NCBI GenBank assembly: GCA_012841175.1
Contig: DUVG01000234.1
Location: 1 to 5,647 of the forward strand
Direction: 5' to 3'
Length of the DNA: 5,647 nt
From: Clostridium sp.
GTDB taxonomy: Bacteria; Bacillota; Clostridia; Acetivibrionales; Acetivibrionaceae
In this document: one piece after another, positions 5,497 to 5,647 of the stretch
Layout: the number at the start of each line of letters is the position of its first letter
Position numbering within the stretch: position 1 is the first letter of the stretch
The notes under the pieces: model-generated
Databases searched by the model: none
The model's input: only the letters and a program-made list of their open reading frames with translations
What the model was told of the DNA's origin: nothing
Program-made: the position numbers and the translations under genes

Positions 5497-5647
5497 TGGA
5501 CCTATGTCAATACTTTGGATACAAAAAGTTGAACATTTACTCACTGTGCAACATTAATTAAAAATTACTAAGCTGCAAGAACCTCATCTTCAACCTGCTG
5601 TGGGGTTTTATAATCCAGCGCACTGTGCCTCCTTTTGCGGTTATACC
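5497..5647 (-). mobile_element. IS3-family insertion sequence, transposase-distal end (partial)
   Basis: The element contains the transposase C-terminus and ends with a terminal repeat that on the plus strand begins TGGACCTATGTCAATACTTT and continues to about GTTGAACA near 5535. Terminal TG...CA and a TGGACC start fit IS3-family (IS150-like) ends. The outer edge is 5497, or 5495 if the repeat starts TGTGGACC. The other end is outside the window, so target-site duplication cannot be checked. It is inserted in the hypothetical gene represented at 5288-5494. Confidence 0.75.
5568..5647 (-). CDS. IS3-family transposase OrfB, C-terminal end (partial)
   Basis: The last 25 full codons before TAG (5568-5570) read YNRKRRHSALDYKTPQQV and end EDEVLAA. 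The pattern YN-x-x-R-x-HSAL-x-Y-x-TP is the conserved C-terminal tail of the integrase (rve) domain in IS3-family OrfB transposases. The DDE catalytic residues lie beyond the right edge. The stop is about 70 bases before the IS end, as usual for this family. Whether the element is complete or active cannot be judged. Confidence 0.85.
   Translation of the reverse strand, partial: YNRKRRHSALDYKTPQQVEDEVLAA

Noticed and set aside
1..5647. CRISPR array, tRNA/rRNA gene, or new defence-type system
   Set aside because: No regularly spaced repeats, no cloverleaf or rRNA sequence, and every gene with recognisable motifs belongs to a known glycan, transport, regulator or IS family.

Overview
The window reads as a stretch of a low-GC Firmicutes chromosome, most likely a gut-type Clostridia (Lachnospiraceae or a relative). 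The composition is AT-rich, strong AGGAGG-type ribosome binding sites precede the genes, and the families present (transmembrane Cache-type regulator, TagF-like transferase, FtsX-type ABC exporter with a flavodoxin, IS3-family element) are typical of that group. Every supported gene lies on the minus strand, so biological order runs from the right end of the window to the left. The assignment to a family of organisms is an inference; no rRNA or other marker is present.

Right end (about 5004-5647): the 3' end of an IS3-family insertion sequence (transposase C-terminus plus terminal repeat) abuts an internal fragment of a secreted-type hypothetical gene. That fragment is in turn joined, out of frame, to the last ~92 codons of an FtsX-type ABC permease. 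Then follow an apparently full-length ABC ATPase, translationally coupled to the permease remnant but carrying a proline where the signature helix normally has arginine, and a small flavodoxin-family protein. A long hairpin with a T-tract closes this unit at 3776-3829.

Middle (about 1019-3881): about 500 bases without an intact gene hold possible promoter elements, a cluster of short palindromes and perhaps a coding remnant. They are followed by a cell-surface polysaccharide / teichoic-acid-like operon: an intact GT2 glycosyltransferase of rhamnosyltransferase type, a ~50-codon broken GT2 glycosyltransferase remnant, an intact CDP-glycerol glycerophosphotransferase-like (TagB/TagF-type) protein, and a ~28-codon N-terminal remnant of a glycerol-3-phosphate cytidylyltransferase (TagD type). 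The intact genes could add a sugar and a polyol-phosphate to a surface glycan, but the enzyme that would make CDP-glycerol is destroyed here and would have to be supplied from elsewhere.

Left end (1-866): the N-terminal 288 residues of a membrane-anchored sensor/regulator (transmembrane AraC-type or YesM-type histidine kinase) run off the window; the gene has a palindromic upstream region.

I see no evidence of a new multi-gene system. The distinctive signal is decay and recombination: at least four gene remnants, two of them previously hidden between intact genes, a chimeric junction and an IS end within 5.6 kb.
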